From Gammaproteobacteria bacterium UBA7803 (GTDB lineage Bacteria; Pseudomonadota; Gammaproteobacteria; Pseudomonadales; Azotimanducaceae): 64,000 bases of DNA. Below the pieces are notes generated by a model that made no database searches, was not told where the DNA came from, and saw only the letters and a program-made list of their open reading frames with translations. The stretch is from the NCBI GenBank assembly GCA_002480525.1, contig DLCH01000068.1:112543-176542 (forward strand), written 5' to 3'. Shown here one piece after another: positions 62,901 to 64,000 of the stretch; within the stretch, counting starts at the first letter, position 1; every line of letters starts with the position of its first letter. A program made the translations under genes and the position numbers.

Positions 62901-63539
62901 ATGATCGTCGCGCTGCTCAACCAGAAAGGCGGTGTCGGAAAGACCACGCTCGCCACGCACCTCGCGGGCGAACTCGCGCTGCGCGGCCAGCACGTCATCC
63001 TGCTGGATGCCGACCCGCAGGGTTCTTCGCTGGACTGGACGCAGCGCAGAAGCCAGCAGGGCTTGCCACGGCTGTTCAGCGTCGTGGGCCTCGCCCGCGA
63101 AACGCTGCATCAGGAAGCGCCGGAGCTGGCCCGCCGCGCCGATCACGTCATCATCGACGGCCCGCCGCGCATCGCCGCCTTGGCGCGCTCCGCGCTGCTG
63201 GCGGCCGAGCGCGTGCTGATCCCGGTGCAGCCCAGCCCCTACGACCTGTGGGCCAGCGCCGAGATGGTGGCGCTGATCCGCGAGGCGCAGGTGTTCCGGC
63301 CTGCACTGCGCGCGGCCTTCGTCATCAACCGGCGCGTCAGCACCACCATCATCGGCAGGGAAGCGCGGCAGTCGCTGGCCGAACAGCCGCTGCCGGCGCT
63401 GCGTAGCGAAGTACGTCAGCGCATCGTCTTCGCCGACAGCGTGGCCGCCGGCCGGCTCGCCCGCGAGACGGCACCCGACAGCGTCGCCACCCGCGAGATT
63501 GCCGCGCTCGCCGATGAACTGCTGCGGTGGCCGACATGA
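62901..63539 (+). CDS. parA: ParA-family partition ATPase
   Basis: 212 aa from ATG 62901 (GAGGG upstream). Deviant Walker A QKGGVGKTT near residue 9, Walker A' DADPQGSSLDW near 39, Walker B HVIIDGPP near 80. Short form typical of plasmids and ICEs. Acts with parB at 53763; downstream gene overlaps by 4 bases. Confidence 0.93.
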   Translation: MIVALLNQKGGVGKTTLATHLAGELALRGQHVILLDADPQGSSLDWTQRRSQQGLPRLFSVVGLARETLHQEAPELARRADHVIIDGPPRIAALARSALLAAERVLIPVQPSPYDLWASAEMVALIREAQVFRPALRAAFVINRRVSTTIIGREARQSLAEQPLPALRSEVRQRIVFADSVAAGRLARETAPDSVATREIAALADELLRWPT

Positions 63540-63799
63540 GCAGCCCGCGCAGCAAGCGCGTTGGCATCGGCGCACGTCCGCCCGCGAATCCGCACGCCGA
63601 GGCGTGGATTCGCCAGGGCGATGCCGGTGCGCTCAACAAGGGCGACCTCTACACCGCACGCCTGACGCTCGACGTGACGCCCGCGCTCCGCGCGCGCATC
63701 AAGATCGCCGCCTTTGGCCAGGGCGTGACCGTGGCCGAACTGCTGCGCGGCCTGCTGGAGCGCGAGTTTCCCGACAAGCGCCTGGAGAACCCGCCATGA
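63536..63799 (+). CDS. Small partition-associated protein (RHH-like)
   Basis: 87 aa, ATG overlapping parA stop (ATGA). C-terminal part YTARLTLDVTPALRARIKIAAFGQGVTVAELLRGLLEREF looks like a ribbon-helix-helix DNA-binding region (basic N-terminus, strand then two helices). Such genes after parA can bind the par promoter. Conserved at this place in Tn4371-type ICEs. Confidence 0.78.
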   Translation: MSSPRSKRVGIGARPPANPHAEAWIRQGDAGALNKGDLYTARLTLDVTPALRARIKIAAFGQGVTVAELLRGLLEREFPDKRLENPP

Positions 63800-64000
63800 A
63801 CGCATCCGCCTTGCCTGCCGCTCACGCGGCGACGGCTGCACCGGCTGCTGCGCCGCCGCCTTCGCTTTCGGCACTCGCCGGCCAGGCCGGCAGCGTGCCG
63901 CTGACTCGCGTATCGCTCGCTTACATCGAACCGCGCTTCAAGCTCTACCTGCGCTTCGGTGAGCCGGCGCGCACGCTGCGGCTCGACCGCTGGCGGCGCT
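63796..64000 (+). CDS. DUF2840 protein, N-terminal part (cut by window end)
   Basis: ATG 63796 overlaps the preceding stop (ATGA). Visible 68 residues: an Ala/Pro-rich lead, then PLTRVSLAYIEPRFKLYLRFGEPARTLRLDRWRR, the DUF2840 pattern. Next in this ICE family come traF/traR-type genes, beyond the window. Confidence 0.85.
   Translation, partial: MNASALPAAHAATAAPAAAPPPSLSALAGQAGSVPLTRVSLAYIEPRFKLYLRFGEPARTLRLDRWRR

Larger units (their letters stand above)
42858..64000. mobile_element. Tn4371-type integrative and conjugative element, left part (right end outside window)
   Basis: Gene order int - cargo - radC - DUF932 - parB - DUF736 - DUF2958/DUF2285 - AlpA-type HTH - repA - parA - DUF2840 is the conserved left half of Tn4371-family ICEs; the tra/trb transfer genes would follow beyond 64000. 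Cargo lies between int and radC and in a cassette at 57037-59592. The neighbouring chromosome is richer in GC than the cargo. Confidence 0.85.

Overview
The window is a GC-rich chromosome segment of a proteobacterium, most likely a gammaproteobacterium. The evidence is the divergent rplU/ispB pair, a tRNA-Pro(CGG), REP-type palindromes of the GTAGGAGCG family, and an inserted conjugative element of the Tn4371 type. I cannot name a genus. The first ~42.85 kb reads as host chromosome. From ~42.86 kb to the window end it reads as the left part of an integrative and conjugative element (ICE).

Chromosome, 1-21.8 kb: the 5' end of rplU, ispB, a TAP-like secreted hydrolase, an ABC-2 exporter pair, tRNA-Pro, an outer-membrane protein, a DUF4382 lipoprotein and an ectB-type aminotransferase with no ectA or ectC beside it. 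Next come an SDR / epoxide hydrolase / acetoacetyl-CoA synthetase operon, a DUF3604 lipoprotein, small hypothetical genes, a GFA-type zinc protein and a CsgG-like lipid-or-secretion protein with an SH3 tail. A minus-strand operon then runs DUF2238 membrane protein, double MmcQ/YjbR protein, thioredoxin-fusion protein, and a UGSC-family protein. The UGSC reading frame is interrupted by an in-frame TGA exactly where this family carries selenocysteine.

Chromosome, 21.8-42.8 kb: a plus-strand catabolic run (serine hydrolase, MaoC, acyl-CoA dehydrogenase, TauD-type dioxygenase, P1 aminopeptidase with an apparent CTG start, M20 deacylase, SDR, membrane protein, dicarboxylate/cation symporter). It is followed by a host-attachment-type protein, an AtoE-like fatty-acid transporter, a PilZ protein, a lipid kinase and a metallophosphoesterase. 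Then comes a tight operon of ECF sigma factor, anti-sigma factor, two subtilases and a secreted unknown. The anti-sigma factor ends in a domain that looks like a subtilase propeptide. A MAPEG protein is the last chromosomal gene.

ICE, 42.86-64 kb (right end outside the window): a T-rich candidate attL, tyrosine integrase, then cargo consisting of a RelE/HigA-like toxin-antitoxin pair, a TIGR02391-type protein with an RNxxxH HEPN-like motif, two nuclease-like unknowns and a large Rad50/RloC-like ATPase. The backbone follows: radC, a hypothetical, DUF932, parB, DUF736, DUF2958, DUF2285, an AlpA-type HTH, repA with iterons, parA, a small partition-type gene and DUF2840. A three-gene minus-strand cassette (XRE regulator, unknown, PD-(D/E)xK-like nuclease) sits between DUF736 and DUF2958. 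The ICE also has several long gene-free leaders rich in strong hairpins. Two of these leaders share the same hairpin with conserved flanks and a stem of different length.
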